DNA of 64,000 nt from NCBI RefSeq assembly GCF_016801985.1, contig NZ_JAEVLS010000002.1, positions 1,116,001 through 1,180,000 on the forward strand, read 5' to 3'. Numbering within the stretch: position 1 is the stretch's first letter; the number at the start of each line of letters is the position of its first letter. The translations under genes and the position numbers were made by a program. Source of the stretch: Steroidobacter gossypii (GTDB taxonomy: Bacteria; Pseudomonadota; Gammaproteobacteria; Steroidobacterales; Steroidobacteraceae). The notes beneath the pieces were generated by a model, which was given only the letters and a program-made list of their open reading frames with translations, did no database searches and had not been told where the DNA came from. Positions 63,205 through 64,000 of the stretch are shown here, one piece after another.

Positions 63205-64000
63205 ATGGCCAGCATTCAGCGTCTGCTCGACATCATGGCGCGCTTGCGCGATCCGCAACGCGGCTGTCCGTGGGATCTGCAACAGAGCTTCAAGACCATC
63301 GCGCCCTACACGGTGGAAGAAGCGTATGAAGTGGCGGACGCCATCGAGCGCGACGATCTCGCATCGCTGCGCGATGAGCTGGGCGACCTGCTGTTCCAGG
63401 TGGTGTTTCATTCGCAGATGGCGAAGGAGCAGGGCGCCTTCGACTTCGATGACGTGGTGAACGCAATCTGCGACAAGATGGAACGACGTCATCCGCACGT
63501 GTTCGGCGATGCTTCGATCGATTCGGCCGACGCTCAGACCATCGCCTGGGAAGAGCAGAAGCGTCGCGAGCGTGCGCACAAGAGCGCAGGCGTCGAACAC
63601 GCAAGCGTGCTCGACGACGTGCCGCTCGCGCTGCCCGCGCTCACTCGCGCCAACAAGCTCGGCAAACGCGCCGCGCAGGTCGGCTTCGAATGGTCGGACG
63701 TGCACGGCGCCATCGACAAGCTCGATGAGGAGATCGCGGAATTCAAAGCCGAGGTGCGTCAGCACCTCTGTCTGCAAGCCGATGCGGAAGAAGCCCGGGC
63801 GAAGCACGAGAGCCGCCAGCACGAAAGGCTTGCCGCCGAGCTCGGCGACGTGCTGTTCTGTGTGGTCAACGTGTGTCGCTATCTGAAAATCGATCCGGAG
63901 CTGGCGCTCAAGCGCACCAACGCCAGTTTCGAGCGTCGCTTCCGTTATGTCGAACGCGGCCTTGCGGCTCGGGGCAAGACGCCCCAGCAGGCCACCCTGG
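63205..64000 (+). CDS. mazG: Nucleoside triphosphate pyrophosphohydrolase MazG (3' end outside window)
   Basis: The frame opens at ATG 63205 and is still open at the window end (265 codons). The start SIQRLLDIMARLRDPQRGCPWDLQQS (split here after LRDPQRG) is the standard MazG beginning. TVEEAYEVADAI and RDELGDLLFQVVFHS give the metal-binding EExxE/ExxD helices of the first domain. A second such domain follows: LDEEIAEFKAEV and LAAELGDVLFCVVNVCRYL. About 20 residues (QHLCLQADAEEARAKHE) lie between its two helices, more than in E. coli MazG. It probably clears non-canonical NTPs. It lies 17 bp after the Nudix gene. Confidence 0.95.
   Translation, partial: MASIQRLLDIMARLRDPQRGCPWDLQQSFKTIAPYTVEEAYEVADAIERDDLASLRDELGDLLFQVVFHSQMAKEQGAFDFDDVVNAICDKMERRHPHVFGDASIDSADAQTIAWEEQKRRERAHKSAGVEHASVLDDVPLALPALTRANKLGKRAAQVGFEWSDVHGAIDKLDEEIAEFKAEVRQHLCLQADAEEARAKHESRQHERLAAELGDVLFCVVNVCRYLKIDPELALKRTNASFERRFRYVERGLAARGKTPQQATL

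Overview
The window is GC-rich, densely coded chromosomal DNA from what looks like a free-living gammaproteobacterium. Supporting this are the bifunctional ThrA followed by ThrB and ThrC, the purB-nudJ-mnmA block, MsrPQ, CreD, TonB-type and YfiR-type genes, and a P. aeruginosa-type LigD layout. A soil lineage such as the Steroidobacteraceae or Xanthomonadales relatives would fit, but that is inference. No insertion sequence, prophage, CRISPR array, rRNA or tRNA was recognised. I call 52 protein genes, two of them cut by the window edges.

Layout. 1-5.1 kb: the end of a secreted GH43-type arabinanase with two Ig-like/LamG pairs, an M48 lipoprotein protease with TPRs, and a phospholipase-D/cardiolipin-synthase-like protein. 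5.1-20.7 kb: a signalling island. It holds a leftward operon of a giant soluble poly-HAMP hybrid kinase (2284 aa), a REC-kinase-REC protein and a small DHp protein with a decayed ATPase domain. Next come a rightward trio (winged-helix-like protein plus two DUF5985-like membrane proteins) and a leftward operon TonB receptor - YfiR - sensor hybrid kinase. 20.7-23.4 kb: a beta-hydroxyacid dehydrogenase and an orphan chemoreceptor. 23.7-32.6 kb: a probable stress and DNA-repair region. One operon encodes an aldonolactone oxidase-like flavoprotein, a sensory-rhodopsin-transducer-like protein, a trehalose-synthase-like GH13 enzyme and a LLM flavin oxidoreductase. It faces a ligD - ku - MerR/TPR operon (non-homologous end joining).

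32.7-38 kb: lipid kinase plus metallophosphoesterase (overlapping genes), a small lipoprotein, a 145-bp element bounded by a perfect 29-bp inverted repeat, a small unknown protein, GhrA, and an ExeA-like AAA ATPase fused to FHA. 38.1-43.5 kb: thrA-thrB-thrC and a NERD-like membrane protein, ending in a terminator and a roughly 360-bp array of GCGCGC hairpins at 68-70 bp spacing. 44-54.2 kb: M20 peptidase, TatD, a TPR protein, a YgjP-like metalloprotease, tryptophan 2,3-dioxygenase, a methyltransferase, MsrQ and MsrP, CreD, a double-GFA protein and a basic-tailed unknown. 54.2-64 kb: enoyl-CoA isomerase-like protein, AcnA, MnmA, NudJ, PurB, FumC, a CoA-pyrophosphatase Nudix protein and the start of MazG.

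The most interesting region is the 5.1-14.4 kb kinase operon. A very long array of alternating HAMP modules is encoded next to a kinase with receivers at both ends and a Spo0B/ChpT-like phosphotransferase candidate. This looks like a self-contained cytoplasmic multistep phosphorelay. The ALO-ASRT-TreS-LLM operon beside the end-joining genes is the second candidate for an under-described system.
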